Source: Desulfitobacterium_A nosdiversum (lineage in GTDB: Bacteria > Bacillota > Desulfitobacteriia > Desulfitobacteriales > Desulfitobacteriaceae). From it: a stretch of DNA of 64,000 bases. The DNA lies in NCBI RefSeq assembly GCF_049860565.1, contig NZ_CP172056.1:3720001-3784000 (forward strand), read 5' to 3'. Under the pieces are notes generated by a model. That model saw only the letters and a program-made list of their open reading frames with translations. It ran no database searches and had not been told where the DNA came from. Both the position numbers and the translations under genes were made by a program. This document shows, one piece after another, positions 17,991-27,346 of this stretch; within the stretch, counting starts at the first letter, position 1; every line of letters starts with the position of its first letter.

Positions 17991-19382
17991 TCAATTCCAT
18001 TCTGCAGAAGTTGCTTCCTCAAAATCTTTTGGAGAAGGGATTTTAAAATGGACTTCAAAAAACGATCCCTCAGAACTTGATTTAATTTTCAGCTCTGCGT
18101 TATGCCTTTCGGCAATACTGTTGCAAACAACAAGCCCCAGACCTGTACCTGTTTCTTTGGTTGAAAAGAAAGGTGTTCCAAGTTTATCTAATATATCCTG
18201 TTCAATTCCCGGACCTTCATCCGATACTGTCAAAATGACTTTGTCGTTTCGTTGATCAATCTTAATCGTTAGGCACCCGCCCGCTTCCATTGCTTCAATT
18301 CCATTTCGAGCAAGATTCAAGACAAGTTGATTGATCTCTTGTTCATTCAGTAAAATATCGGGAACCTCATTTAAGTCCGCGATAAGTTTCATATTTCGAT
18401 ATATCGCATCTGCTTCAATAAGCGGCAAAATAGAGGAAACAACTTCTTTAAGATTTCCTCGATTCATAATTGTTGCCTTATTTCTGCTAATCGACAAAAA
18501 TTTCGTTATGATGGAATTTGCTCGATCTATCTCGCTGATCATTATGTCAAAATACTCTATATGTTCAGGTTCACTTTGTTTGCCTTTCATTAATTGGAGG
18601 AAACCTTTAATTGCAGTTAATGGATTTCGAACTTCATGCCCCACTGTGGCCGCCATTTTTCCTACTAAATTCAAACGTTCCAACCTTTGAACTGTTTCTA
18701 ATGATTCTTTCAATTTTGTTGTTCTTTCGTTTACGATTTCTTCGAGATTATATTTATAAATTGTATCCCGCTCCATCATTTTAGATACTGTAATTGCGAT
18801 AATCATCGATAAAATAACAGACAATGTTGAATTTACATAATGCGCTTGAAGAATTTGAAGATTATCTTGAGTCATGGTTATATAAATCAAAAAATTAATA
18901 AACGATTGAACGTAAAATAAGATAAAATATTTAGGCTTTAAATAAAAAAATACCGCAAACACTGTACAGGACATAATATAAACACTAATTTCACCGTGAA
19001 TAAATTGATCCGCCCATCCAGAGGTAAAAGCACAAATATTAATTAAGAAAAGAATAAAACTATAAACATATAATAGAGATAAGTCCTTACTGGAATTGAT
19101 TTTAGCTTTAAAGATCAAGTAGCTTAGAATAAACAGTAACACACCTATCCCCTGGACAACATGAGTATAAAATAACAATACATAGCCTGGAGTAATCGTC
19201 CAAAGCCCTTGCTCTTTATGAATATAATCGATCATTAGTAAAATAAGGTTAACAAAAGCCACAGTATAAGTCAGGAAAGTAGCGCGTTTCAAATTGATTT
19301 CATTTAGCCTTTCCCAAGCTTTTTCGCCATACTTTGCAAGAATAATCTTATCATTTTCAAGATTTATTTTGATCACCTTCAA
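17991..19382 (-). CDS. Membrane sensor histidine kinase (orphan)
   Basis: 463-residue kinase. The N-terminal half has about six or seven membrane helices (residues 30-205) with short loops and no large sensor domain. A HisKA dimerization domain follows with the phospho-accepting His in VGHEVRNPLTAI, then an HATPase domain with N box NLARNGIEAM, G1 DEGPGI, F box TPFFSTKETGTGLGL. No response regulator gene is adjacent. The architecture resembles the KinB-like sporulation kinases that feed Spo0A in Firmicutes, but the target here is only inference. Confidence 0.9.
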   Translation of the reverse strand: MKVIKINLENDKIILAKYGEKAWERLNEINLKRATFLTYTVAFVNLILLMIDYIHKEQGLWTITPGYVLLFYTHVVQGIGVLLFILSYLIFKAKINSSKDLSLLYVYSFILFLINICAFTSGWADQFIHGEISVYIMSCTVFAVFFYLKPKYFILFYVQSFINFLIYITMTQDNLQILQAHYVNSTLSVILSMIIAITVSKMMERDTIYKYNLEEIVNERTTKLKESLETVQRLERLNLVGKMAATVGHEVRNPLTAIKGFLQLMKGKQSEPEHIEYFDIMISEIDRANSIITKFLSISRNKATIMNRGNLKEVVSSILPLIEADAIYRNMKLIADLNEVPDILLNEQEINQLVLNLARNGIEAMEAGGCLTIKIDQRNDKVILTVSDEGPGIEQDILDKLGTPFFSTKETGTGLGLVVCNSIAERHNAELKIKSSSEGSFFEVHFKIPSPKDFEEATSAEWN

Positions 19383-19525
19383 CCATCATAATCACAACTT
19401 GTATATTTATTCTAATTTACTAACCGTTTTAAAATACATTATTTTATACCATAATAACAAATTTTTCGGTTATATAATATCCCTATTATACACTTGCTGA
19501 ACAGTTCTGTTAACTTGGATTAAAG

Positions 19526-19572
19526 AAAAAGGCTTTGATGTTATTCATTGATCTTTCAGACATCAAAGCCCT
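19526..19572 (-). terminator. Terminator after panE-like gene
   Basis: Hairpin with arms 19531-19541 and 19560-19570 (GGCTTTGATGT and its complement), followed in minus-strand sense by TTTTTCTTT. It may act in both directions. Confidence 0.85.
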
Positions 19573-19606
19573 TCCTTTTATATTTCTTGATATATATTTC
19601 TTATAT

Positions 19607-20527
19607 TTATTTAAAGTTTTTTTCCATCTCTTGAACCTTTTGATATAACCATTCATTGACTGGTATTGGTACCTGATATTGCTTTCCTAAGGCAATGGCT
19701 GTACCCGAGAAAAGCCCGACCTCTGTTTTCCTTCCTGCGATCATATCTTGCCGCATAGAAGGTATTCCTAACGGATTTAACGTTGAAAGAACATTTAACC
19801 AGTATGTCAGGTCTTTTTCAGATAAATTGATTCCTATCTTTTCAGAAAGAGCAATAACTTCTCTCATTGCATCAATCATTACCTTTCGCGGCTTACCCTC
19901 AGCTTGAATTCCGCCATAATTCGTTTCAAAAACAGCTACAGTTTGGTTAACTCCTGTGTTTAACATAAATTTTCCCCATAAACGATGATTCATATCTTGC
20001 GGAACCTCATAGGAAAAATCAACGCTATCAAAGAAATCTGCTACAGCAGTTACTTTTTCTGAGCGTACTGTATTATCCCTCTCACCAAAGGATAGCATCC
20101 CCATATGCGTATAATTCATCTTGTTCTCAAGCTTATCTGCATCCATCCCCTGAGCGACGCAATAGAGCACTTTATCAAAACCGAAAACTCTGCCGATAAC
20201 TTCTTCACTCGAAATTCCATTTAACGCAGAAATAATGATGGTATTCTCACCTACTTGATACTTTGCATCCTCGATAGCTTGCTTAAGCTGATTAAACTTA
20301 ACACAGAAAAGGACCAAGTCTGCAGGCTTCTGCACGGTCTCTGGCAAAACATAATTAAAATCGCAAATCTGTCCATTGCAATAAATACCGCTTTTCTTGT
20401 ACCGCTCAATTCGATCTTGATTAGCTATTACCCGAACATTCTCTTTGGATAATTTATCTGTAAAATATTTGGCATACATTATTCCCAGCGCACCTAGACC
20501 AACAACCGCAACTGACTTAATCTTCAT
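19607..20527 (-). CDS. panE: 2-dehydropantoate 2-reductase family protein
   Basis: 306-residue ketopantoate reductase-type oxidoreductase (ApbA/PanE). N-terminal NADPH loop GLGALGIMYAKYF, then LVLFCVKFNQL, and the C-terminal domain with GKFMLNTGVNQ (the Lys/Asn substrate region) and PSMRQDMIAGRKTEV. Length fits. PanE makes pantoate for coenzyme A, but several paralogues act on other ketoacids, so the substrate is probable only. It is monocistronic with its own terminator. Confidence 0.85.
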   Translation of the reverse strand: MKIKSVAVVGLGALGIMYAKYFTDKLSKENVRVIANQDRIERYKKSGIYCNGQICDFNYVLPETVQKPADLVLFCVKFNQLKQAIEDAKYQVGENTIIISALNGISSEEVIGRVFGFDKVLYCVAQGMDADKLENKMNYTHMGMLSFGERDNTVRSEKVTAVADFFDSVDFSYEVPQDMNHRLWGKFMLNTGVNQTVAVFETNYGGIQAEGKPRKVMIDAMREVIALSEKIGINLSEKDLTYWLNVLSTLNPLGIPSMRQDMIAGRKTEVGLFSGTAIALGKQYQVPIPVNEWLYQKVQEMEKNFK

Positions 20528-20675
20528 CTCTCATTATCCCTTCTCTTTTTATTGTTTTTTCATTAAAACTTTTACATGAAATCTCTTTATTATTTATCGT
20601 TATTAGATCATAGCTTCTTAATTTACGATTTATATTTCCACATTCTTTTATAAATTCCCTTCAATTTAATATAAA

Positions 20676-20728
20676 GAAAAAGTGGTCTTGACTCCCAAAA
20701 AACTTATGGAAATCAAAACCACTAATTT
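20676..20728 (-). terminator. Terminator after nucleotide-sugar dehydrogenase
   Basis: Hairpin with arms 20681-20691 and 20713-20723 (one mismatch) followed in minus-strand sense by TTTTTCTTT. Confidence 0.8.
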
Positions 20729-20765
20729 TACCTATAGCTAAGCATAAAGACTTAAAAATCTATCG

Positions 20766-21815
20766 TTACAAATTTGGATTTAAAGCACTATCCCGTTCCA
20801 ATACAACCCAATCCAATTTTCTATACTCCTCATCGTCTTCATATACGGACCTGAAACCTGCTCTACTCAATTCATCAGCGGTAAATAAAGGATCTTGTAC
20901 CCAGACTGTATTCCCGGCTGCTTCTAAAGCTCTGACCAAATCAACACCTCTACTGTGCTTAAGATCCTTTACTCCAGTTTTATAACTGAGGCCCTTGATT
21001 AACACTTTTTTATTCGTGCCCACCTGCTGTACCAGTTTATCTCGATATTCCTGATCCGCCTTTTCCGCTCCCTCTAATAAAGGAGAGGAGCAAACGGTTC
21101 GAAGAAATCTTAAATCCTTCGGCAAGCACTCCCCGCCAATACCCCAATCCGTACTGAGCAGTTCGACGTTATTCTTACTGTTGACAGCATTCCTTAGCTC
21201 GTTATAATCCAAACCCTGTTCGGTACAATAGCGGTACATTTCCTGAGCAAAAGCGACATCAACATAACGTTTAACATTTTCAACGACCTTAGATAACTCA
21301 GCCGCCCTGACATCAGTTACTTCAACGAGAAGAGGAACCAAAGGATCATAGAACTGTCGGCCCTTTTCAAGGCAAGCCTTCGTATAAGCCCCTATCACCC
21401 TAGGCGTATCACAAACCGTTTTATCCACTCCGAACATTACCCTATGAGGCACGTGGATTAAGAAAATATCCGTTCCTAATTTAAACCCTTTTTCCCCCAA
21501 AAATTCACGAACACGCTTCATCGTCCCTATAGGTAATGTCGATTCGATAGAAATCAAAGATCCCGGACGGATGATCATTTGCTCTAGAGCGGCAAACAAA
21601 TTTTGACCTTGATCCCCAGTGGAAGGCGCCATCAACCAAATATCAATTCCAGTTAAAACTTGATAATCCGATGTCACGTGATAGCCCTGATCTCGTAATT
21701 CCTTAATCCGATTCTCATTAATGTCTATCCCAATAACTGATTCCGGATATTTATTGATAAGATAAGTGAATAGATTGAACCCGATATTGCCTAAGCCAAC
21801 GACACAAATTTTCAT
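20766..21815 (-). CDS. Short UDP-glucose/GDP-mannose dehydrogenase family protein
   Basis: 349-residue NAD-dependent nucleotide-sugar dehydrogenase, shorter than the common 430-residue forms. N-terminal Rossmann loop VVGLGNIGFNLFTYL, then SIESTLPIGTMKRV; the catalytic cysteine lies in GGECLPKDLRF, and the C-terminal UDP-binding domain carries KGLSYKTGVKDLKHSRG. Divergent from the epimerase gene at 21964, so it probably shares in making an activated sugar for the nearby glycosyltransferases. The exact nucleotide sugar is not readable. Confidence 0.85.
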   Translation of the reverse strand: MKICVVGLGNIGFNLFTYLINKYPESVIGIDINENRIKELRDQGYHVTSDYQVLTGIDIWLMAPSTGDQGQNLFAALEQMIIRPGSLISIESTLPIGTMKRVREFLGEKGFKLGTDIFLIHVPHRVMFGVDKTVCDTPRVIGAYTKACLEKGRQFYDPLVPLLVEVTDVRAAELSKVVENVKRYVDVAFAQEMYRYCTEQGLDYNELRNAVNSKNNVELLSTDWGIGGECLPKDLRFLRTVCSSPLLEGAEKADQEYRDKLVQQVGTNKKVLIKGLSYKTGVKDLKHSRGVDLVRALEAAGNTVWVQDPLFTADELSRAGFRSVYEDDEEYRKLDWVVLERDSALNPNL

Positions 21816-21871
21816 CTCTTATTCCATCCTCCCGCTCGCTTATCACTATAAGTTATGGAACTTTCCTTCTG

Positions 21872-21902
21872 TTGACACTTTTGCTTTGATTTTTCGTATC
21901 AA
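21872..21902 (+). promoter_or_regulatory. Possible promoter of the epimerase-GT2 pair
   Basis: TTGACA (21872-21877) is a perfect -35, but the best -10 (TATCAA, 21897-21902) sits at a long 19-base spacing, so this is tentative. Confidence 0.35.
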
Positions 21903-21963
21903 ACAAGAAAGCGGGTTCATATGATGCACAAAGGCCCTGAATTCGGATGGGAGGATTTAAAGC

Positions 21964-22878
21964 ATGAAAATCTTGGTTACTGGGGGCAAGGGTGTCGTTG
22001 GGACTAAGCTTGTACACAAATTAATGGATATGGGACATGAAGTTTGGGTATGTGATCTAAAGCATAGCCATGATAATCACTACTTTCGGTGCGATGTCGG
22101 TAAGTTCAGGCAACTGGAGAACATCTTTAAACAGCACACTTTTGATTATGTATACCACCTGGCTGCTGAATTCGGGCGCTGGAACGGAGAAGATTATTAC
22201 GAAGACCTATGGCTGACAAATGCTGTCGGTACAAAAAATATTTTGCGCTTACAGCACGAGTACGGATTTAAACTCGTGTTTACCAGCAGTTCCGAAGTTT
22301 ACGGCGACTATACCGGAGTAATGGTAGAAGACGTAATGGAGAAAATGGAAATCAAGCAGATGAACGATTACGCCATCACAAAATGGGTTAATGAAATGCA
22401 GATTCTCAATGAAGCAGCTATGCATGGCAATGAGGCAGTCCGCGTAAGAATCTTTAACACATACGGACCGGGCGAATACTATACACCTTATCGAAGTGCA
22501 ATATGCACTTTTGCCTACAAGGCTCTGCATGATCTTCCGTACACCATTTATTTGGGCCATCAACGCAATGCCCTTTATATTGATGATTGTGCAATCGCGA
22601 TGGCCAATATCACGATGAATTTTAAACCAGGGGAAGTCTATAATATTGCCGGCACAGAAATGCATGATATGAAGTCTGTATCCGATCAGATTCTTCGTTA
22701 TCTAGGCAAGGATGACAGCAAAGTCATTTATAAAGAAGAAGAAGCTTTCACGACAAAAATTAAACAGCCGGATATTGCAAAGGCCCAAAGAGACCTAAAT
22801 TATAAGCCGCAAATTTTCTTGGAAGAAGGAATCCCTAAGACGATTGAATGGATGAAAGAAGTTTACCGCAGACCCTAG
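21964..22878 (+). CDS. NAD-dependent epimerase/dehydratase
   Basis: 304-residue extended short-chain dehydrogenase acting on a nucleotide sugar. N-terminal TGGKGVVGTKLVHKL binds NAD, then YHLAAEFGRW, SSSEVYG, and the catalytic pair in DYAITK (Tyr-x3-Lys). GGGAGG precedes the ATG. First gene of a plus-strand pair with the GT2 gene 72 bases downstream. Resembles UDP-glucuronate or UDP-glucose 4-epimerase/decarboxylase families; specificity unknown. Confidence 0.87.
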   Translation: MKILVTGGKGVVGTKLVHKLMDMGHEVWVCDLKHSHDNHYFRCDVGKFRQLENIFKQHTFDYVYHLAAEFGRWNGEDYYEDLWLTNAVGTKNILRLQHEYGFKLVFTSSSEVYGDYTGVMVEDVMEKMEIKQMNDYAITKWVNEMQILNEAAMHGNEAVRVRIFNTYGPGEYYTPYRSAICTFAYKALHDLPYTIYLGHQRNALYIDDCAIAMANITMNFKPGEVYNIAGTEMHDMKSVSDQILRYLGKDDSKVIYKEEEAFTTKIKQPDIAKAQRDLNYKPQIFLEEGIPKTIEWMKEVYRRP

Positions 22879-22950
22879 ACGATTACCTCAATTATAATTG
22901 ACCCTTATCCCTGCCAGCTTATCAAGAAAGAATTGGAAGGATTAATTATA

Positions 22951-24534
22951 ATGACGAATCCAAAAGTATCAATCATCATTCCCGTCTATAATGGTTCTAA
23001 CTATTTGCGTGAAGCCATTGACAGCGCATTAGGGCAAAGCTACCCCAATGTTGAGGTTATTATAGTCAATGATGGTTCTACCGATAATGGAGCTACAGAA
23101 CAGATTGCTCTTTCCTATGGTAATCGAATTCGTTATTATCCCAAAGAAAATGGCGGGGTATCAACGGCCCTTAATTATGGAATTGAGAAAATGACAGGTG
23201 ATTACTTCTCATGGTTAAGCCATGACGATGTTTATTATCCTAACAAAATATACAACCAGATTAAGTTTTTAATGGGGAATGATTTAAAAGATACGATTCT
23301 ATATGGTGGGTATGAACTCATTGACGAATCTTCTATGGTACGTGCCCAAATTAAACCAGAGAACTTGTATCCTGAAGTGAAATTAAATATTCCGCTCTTT
23401 CCTATTTTTAGAGGATTAATTAATGGTTGCTCTTTATTGATCCACAAAAGCCACTTTCAAAAGTCCGGACTTTTTGATGAGAATTTACAGTTAGCTCAAG
23501 ATTATGCCCTTTGGTTCAAAATGTTAAGAAATGCTAAGATTAAATTCCTTCCGGGGATTAGTGTAAAAACTCGAATTCATAATGAGCAACAAAGCAGTGT
23601 AAAAAAAGATCGCAATTTAAATGAATGCAATTCTATCTGGATTTCTTTTATGAATGAGGTTTCCGTTCAGGAAATGTGCGAAATGGACGGCTCTCCGTAT
23701 GTGTTTTATAAAAAGACCGCAAACTTTTTGCAAAAATTCACCTCCTACACGGAAGCTCAGCAATACGCTGAATCGCTTGCCCAAAAAGCTAAAGATAAAA
23801 TCAGTGTAGTTATTCCTTTTTTGAATCGAATACCTGCTCTAATTGAATCCATAAAAAGCGTATTAGCTCAGTCCTATACCAATATTGAAGTGTTGCTTAT
23901 CGATGATGGATCTACCGATGATATTACACCCCTTAAAGAACTGGAAGATCCAAGGCTTCGATATATCAATCAAGAGCATAAAGGCACTTCTGCGGCAAGA
24001 AATTTGGGAATTAGCTTGTCCTTAGGTGAATATATAGCCTTCTTGGATTCTGATGATATTTTTCTTCCCGGAAAATTAGAAAAACAGATAAACTACATGA
24101 AAACTTATAAACTTCCTTTTTCTCATACTTCCTATCTAAGAATGAATATGCAGGGGAAACCAAAGCAGCTCATAAATTCGGGACGCTTTTCCGGTAAAGT
24201 ATTTCCGCGTATTTTAGCAAGCTGTGGTATAGCTGCATCTACAGTAATGGTTAAAAGAGAAGTTCTCGATAACATGAAATTTAAAGAATCTATTATTCTT
24301 GGTGAAGATGTTTGTTTATGGATCGATATTGCTTATAGTAATACCATTGGCGGCATTGACGAGCCCCTAACCAGTGTAAGGATAGGTAGTACCAGTTCAG
24401 TCTTTGATATTGAGAAGCAACGCATAGCGTATTTGAATATTGTTGAGCATATTATTAAAAATCCGCTCTATGTAGTTAACGAGCATGAAATCAATCTATT
24501 ATTAAAAGATTTTACGAATTTATTTAAACTATAA
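22951..24534 (+). CDS. Tandem two-domain GT2 glycosyltransferase
   Basis: 527-residue soluble protein with two family-2 glycosyltransferase domains in series. Domain 1 starts VSIIIPVYNGSNYLREAID with VNDGSTD; domain 2 (from about residue 290) starts ISVVIPFLNRIPALIESI with LLIDDGSTDD and FLDSDDIF. Both retain the DxD-like metal motifs, so it may act as a polymerase or add two sugars. The ATG at 22951 has GGAAGG ten bases upstream; a TTG 18 bases earlier is less likely because it includes that site. Terminator follows. Confidence 0.87.
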   Translation: MTNPKVSIIIPVYNGSNYLREAIDSALGQSYPNVEVIIVNDGSTDNGATEQIALSYGNRIRYYPKENGGVSTALNYGIEKMTGDYFSWLSHDDVYYPNKIYNQIKFLMGNDLKDTILYGGYELIDESSMVRAQIKPENLYPEVKLNIPLFPIFRGLINGCSLLIHKSHFQKSGLFDENLQLAQDYALWFKMLRNAKIKFLPGISVKTRIHNEQQSSVKKDRNLNECNSIWISFMNEVSVQEMCEMDGSPYVFYKKTANFLQKFTSYTEAQQYAESLAQKAKDKISVVIPFLNRIPALIESIKSVLAQSYTNIEVLLIDDGSTDDITPLKELEDPRLRYINQEHKGTSAARNLGISLSLGEYIAFLDSDDIFLPGKLEKQINYMKTYKLPFSHTSYLRMNMQGKPKQLINSGRFSGKVFPRILASCGIAASTVMVKREVLDNMKFKESIILGEDVCLWIDIAYSNTIGGIDEPLTSVRIGSTSSVFDIEKQRIAYLNIVEHIIKNPLYVVNEHEINLLLKDFTNLFKL

Positions 24535-24594
24535 TCCCTGTAAAAAATGGAGTTAACCCAGAAAATTTTTCCAGATAACCAAATAAAATTGCGT

Positions 24595-24628
24595 TAAAAA
24601 AGCCTTCAGCATGGAAGGCTTTTTTCTT
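24595..24628. terminator. Bidirectional terminator between convergent glycosyltransferases
   Basis: Stem AAAAAAGCCTTC with GGAAGGCTTTTTT and a five-base loop. T-runs exist in both directions, serving the GT2 gene on plus and the GT4 gene on minus. Confidence 0.85.
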
Positions 24629-24663
24629 AACCCCCTGACTGAGAACGACAAGAGGTTAAAATT

Positions 24664-25794
24664 CTAGAAGGTCATATTCTCCAACAAATTCAAATATTGC
24701 GGAGCAAGCTGATCCCACTCGTATGGCAAAGCTCTTTCTCGAGCCCTCTCGGAGAATAGTTTTAAGAGGGAAGGGTTATCTATTGCTGTTATCAACGCCT
24801 CTGACAGCTGATTGATATTCCCTGCCTCAAAGGTTAGCGCACATGATGGAGAAACTATTTCTGCAAGCCCTCCCGCCCTTGAAGAGATTAAAGGTATTCC
24901 AATTGCCATTCCTTCCAATGCCACAAAGCCAAAAGCTTCTCGCCAACTTGGCACGATGAGAGCCGCCGCATGAGCCATTCGCTGCCTTACCTCTGAACTC
25001 GGCTGCCAGCCGTGGAACTGAATAGAATCTTCAAGTTCCAGCGAACTAACCAGTTGTTTTAAGTACTTTTCATACTGGCTGGGCCCCTTGCCAACAATAT
25101 CTAAACTGATTTCTCGCCCACTTTGAAAGACTCTGCTTATGGCCTTAAGCAAATCTTCCAGCCCTTTATACTCCAAAAGTCTGCCCACATAAAGAAACCT
25201 ATTGTTCGTATTTACTTGATGCCAACGTTCCGTGGGTAAAGATATACCTAGCGCTAATTTTTCTGCTTTAGAAAGATATTGGGGAAAATGTTCTGCAAGG
25301 TAATGTACTTCACTCTGACTGATCAAATGAATACGGTGACAGTGCTTCAAAAGTTCTTCCTGAATCTTAAATTGTTCTTGCAGCCCTGGCACTTTTGGGT
25401 CTCCTAACTCCTCACGCAAAAAAGAGTATACTGAATAGAGAATTGGAATTCTCCCCTCTGAGAGAAGATAGGCCAAAGGCGCAAAGTTAATAGCCTGAAG
25501 ATGAATAACATCCCATTTCTGCAAAAGTTCAGGAAATTTATGGCGCAAAGCATCCGCCCAGACCATCTCCAAATGTCCAAAATAATAAATATTACGTGGT
25601 AATCCCAAGACATTAATGTGTTGTCCCCGCGCTAACCTTCCAGGTTTATTCCAATCACTGCGTGGCACAACGACTGTTTGTTCCATACCCAAACGATCAA
25701 GCATGTATACAATTCCGGTTGCCGCTGTACCCGCGCCCCCAAAACGCTCTTCTTCAAACTCATTGGTCAGTGATAAGACCTTCAGATCAATCAC
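24664..25794 (-). CDS. GT4 family glycosyltransferase
   Basis: 376-residue GT-B fold glycosyltransferase. N-terminal acceptor half has FGGAGTAATGIVYML and DVIHLQAINFAPLAYL; the C-terminal donor domain has LYVGRLLEYKGLEDLLKAI, DIVGKGPSQYEKYL, and the E-x7-E motif in SWREAFGFVALEGMAIGIPLI. Cytoplasmic, NDP-sugar dependent. Convergent with the GT2 gene and likely part of the same surface polysaccharide locus. Acceptor unknown. Confidence 0.9.
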   Translation of the reverse strand: MIDLKVLSLTNEFEEERFGGAGTAATGIVYMLDRLGMEQTVVVPRSDWNKPGRLARGQHINVLGLPRNIYYFGHLEMVWADALRHKFPELLQKWDVIHLQAINFAPLAYLLSEGRIPILYSVYSFLREELGDPKVPGLQEQFKIQEELLKHCHRIHLISQSEVHYLAEHFPQYLSKAEKLALGISLPTERWHQVNTNNRFLYVGRLLEYKGLEDLLKAISRVFQSGREISLDIVGKGPSQYEKYLKQLVSSLELEDSIQFHGWQPSSEVRQRMAHAAALIVPSWREAFGFVALEGMAIGIPLISSRAGGLAEIVSPSCALTFEAGNINQLSEALITAIDNPSLLKLFSERARERALPYEWDQLAPQYLNLLENMTF

Positions 25795-25809
25795 CCCTAG
25801 TTCTAAAGT

Positions 25810-26149
25810 GTAATCTTTCAGAATCAGAAACTTCTCTATGCTTTACTTCTTCAAGCGGTAGGAAATACCCTGGTCGAACTGGCTAAAGATCCCAAATTTC
25901 TTGGGGCGACCACTGGGGTAACTTCTGTTCTCCATACCTGGGGTCAAAATTTATCTTTCCATCCTCGTGTTCATTGTATTGTTCCTGGGGGGAGGGCTTT
26001 CGAACGAAGGTCTGCGATTTGTCCGTTCCCGCAAGAAGTTCTTCATTCCGGTTAAAGTCATGACACTCAGTGCGTCAGAGTTTGCTCGACGGTTTCTTCT
26101 TCATGTCCTTCCGAATCGATTCGTTAAAATCCGACTAGGAACATCATAA
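25810..26149 (+). pseudogene. IS91-type transposase remnant (frameshifted and internally deleted)
   Basis: Translation of 25812-25967 gives NQKLLYALLLQAVGNTL, LGATTGVTSVLHTWGQNLSF and HPRVHCIVPGG, hallmarks of the IS91/IS801 (Y2/HUH) transposase. A run of G at about 25988-25993 seems one base too long; the frame then shifts to GGGLSNEGLRFVRSRKKFFI, PVKVM. That joins directly to the far C-terminal segment EFARRFLLHVLPNRFVKIR, so the middle of the protein, including the usual second tyrosine region, has been deleted. No start or flanking copy is present. Non-functional relic. Confidence 0.85.
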
Positions 26150-26194
26150 ATCTTCTAATAAGTTATCCGATGCCGTGCGCCCCGAGATTCAAAA

Positions 26195-26212
26195 GCCGCC
26201 AAGGACGGCGGC
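26195..26212. repeat. GC-rich hairpin near the transposase relic
   Basis: GCCGCC (26195-26200) and GGCGGC (26207-26212) form a compact hairpin 45 bases after the relic. It could be the end structure of the IS91-type element, which terminates in small hairpins, but no T-run supports a terminator. Confidence 0.4.
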
Positions 26213-26263
26213 CCCTTGAGCCTCCGTATCATTTAAAAACTTAAGATATTGATATCTTAATGT

Positions 26264-26635
26264 TTAGTTTCTTATATATACAAGAATAACTGCAATAAAA
26301 CTGATTAACCCCAACCATCTCGCAATCTTCCTTTTATGAAAAAACCACAAAACCCCAGAAACAAAGGAAAGTATACAAAATGTAAATGGTATCACTTCTT
26401 TAAAAATCCCTTCAGGGGTAAGCATACTATAATACGTAATGTAAGACCCAAGTTTTCTTATTCCCCCTGCGGTTATATAGCCCCAGTAAATACTGATTAG
26501 TACAAAAATCACATAGCTTACTGTTGAAACATAATTCCGCTTCGAAAAAGAGAGAATAAAAGTAATTAGAACCAATAGCCACAGTGATAAAATAAAAATC
26601 ACAAACGGCAATAAATTCATGTCAGAAAAATCCAT
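26264..26635 (-). CDS. Small hypothetical membrane protein
   Basis: 123 residues with four predicted membrane helices (about 8-28, 35-55, 72-92 and 100-120). I do not recognise a family. The N-terminus starts MDFSDMNLLPFVIFIL without a signal peptidase site. It lies alone between the transposase relic and an acetyltransferase gene, in AT-rich DNA unlike the nearby housekeeping genes. Probably real given coherent helix pattern and an upstream purine-rich stretch, but function unknown. Confidence 0.6.
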   Translation of the reverse strand: MDFSDMNLLPFVIFILSLWLLVLITFILSFSKRNYVSTVSYVIFVLISIYWGYITAGGIRKLGSYITYYSMLTPEGIFKEVIPFTFCILSFVSGVLWFFHKRKIARWLGLISFIAVILVYIRN

Positions 26636-26780
26636 ATTATAGCCTCCGAAATGAATCTGATTATATAGATAAGCCCTCTGTTACATATTTTCTTACAAAT
26701 ATGCAATATAGGTTATTGACGTAGCAAAAGTAATTTACCTTTATTTAAGTCCTTGGTCTGATAATATGCGTTATAACAAT

Positions 26781-26803
26781 AGCACCTGCGTTTGCTGGGT
26801 GCT
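26781..26803 (-). terminator. Terminator after acetyltransferase gene
   Basis: AGCACC (26781-26786) pairs with GGTGCT (26798-26803); in minus-strand sense a short T-rich tract follows. Placed 33 bases after the stop at 26836. Confidence 0.55.
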
Positions 26804-26835
26804 ACTGTTTAATGAGCATAGTATGGTGTTTCAGA

Positions 26836-27264
26836 TTATATTACTTTCTTTAAGAAGTAGCGAATAAATCCCTCAGGATAACCCTCCAGCTTTCCAAATA
26901 ATTCATAACCGTTTCTAAGGTAAAAATTTGGCGCTTGGAAATTAAAGGTATCAAGGTGAACTAATTTACATCCTTTTTCCCTAGCTATATCTTCGCCCTG
27001 AACCAAAAGACTTTTTCCCAATCCAAGTCCTCTATAATTTTCATCTACCCAAAGTATTTCAACAAAAAGACAAAACCTGTACATTTTACCCAGCAAACCG
27101 CCTATGATGTGACCTTCCTTATCTTTTAGTATGATGTTTATTGACTCTGAATAAGGCTCTGCTGCAGTAGGAGCTATCTGCATATTGTATTTAACAATAC
27201 TATTCTTAACATATGTAGCCTCTTCGGAAACCGTACCCATCTGAATAATTGTTTTAACATCCAT
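26836..27264 (-). CDS. GNAT family N-acetyltransferase
   Basis: 142-residue acetyl-CoA-dependent acetyltransferase. Motif A, LWVDENYRGLGLGKSLL, contains the pyrophosphate-binding loop RGLGLG; HLDTFNFQAPNFYLRNGYELFG is motif B. ATG at 27264 chosen because AAGGAG precedes it; the longer frame has no ribosome site. Substrate unknown. Follows the cysteine-rich gene with 82 bases between and may be cotranscribed. Confidence 0.85.
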   Translation of the reverse strand: MDVKTIIQMGTVSEEATYVKNSIVKYNMQIAPTAAEPYSESINIILKDKEGHIIGGLLGKMYRFCLFVEILWVDENYRGLGLGKSLLVQGEDIAREKGCKLVHLDTFNFQAPNFYLRNGYELFGKLEGYPEGFIRYFLKKVI

Positions 27265-27346
27265 TGTGAACACTCCTTCCTTCACATTATTTGAATTACG
27301 CAATTTCTTACTATTCCATCGCAAAATATAAATGTTGCGAATTAAA

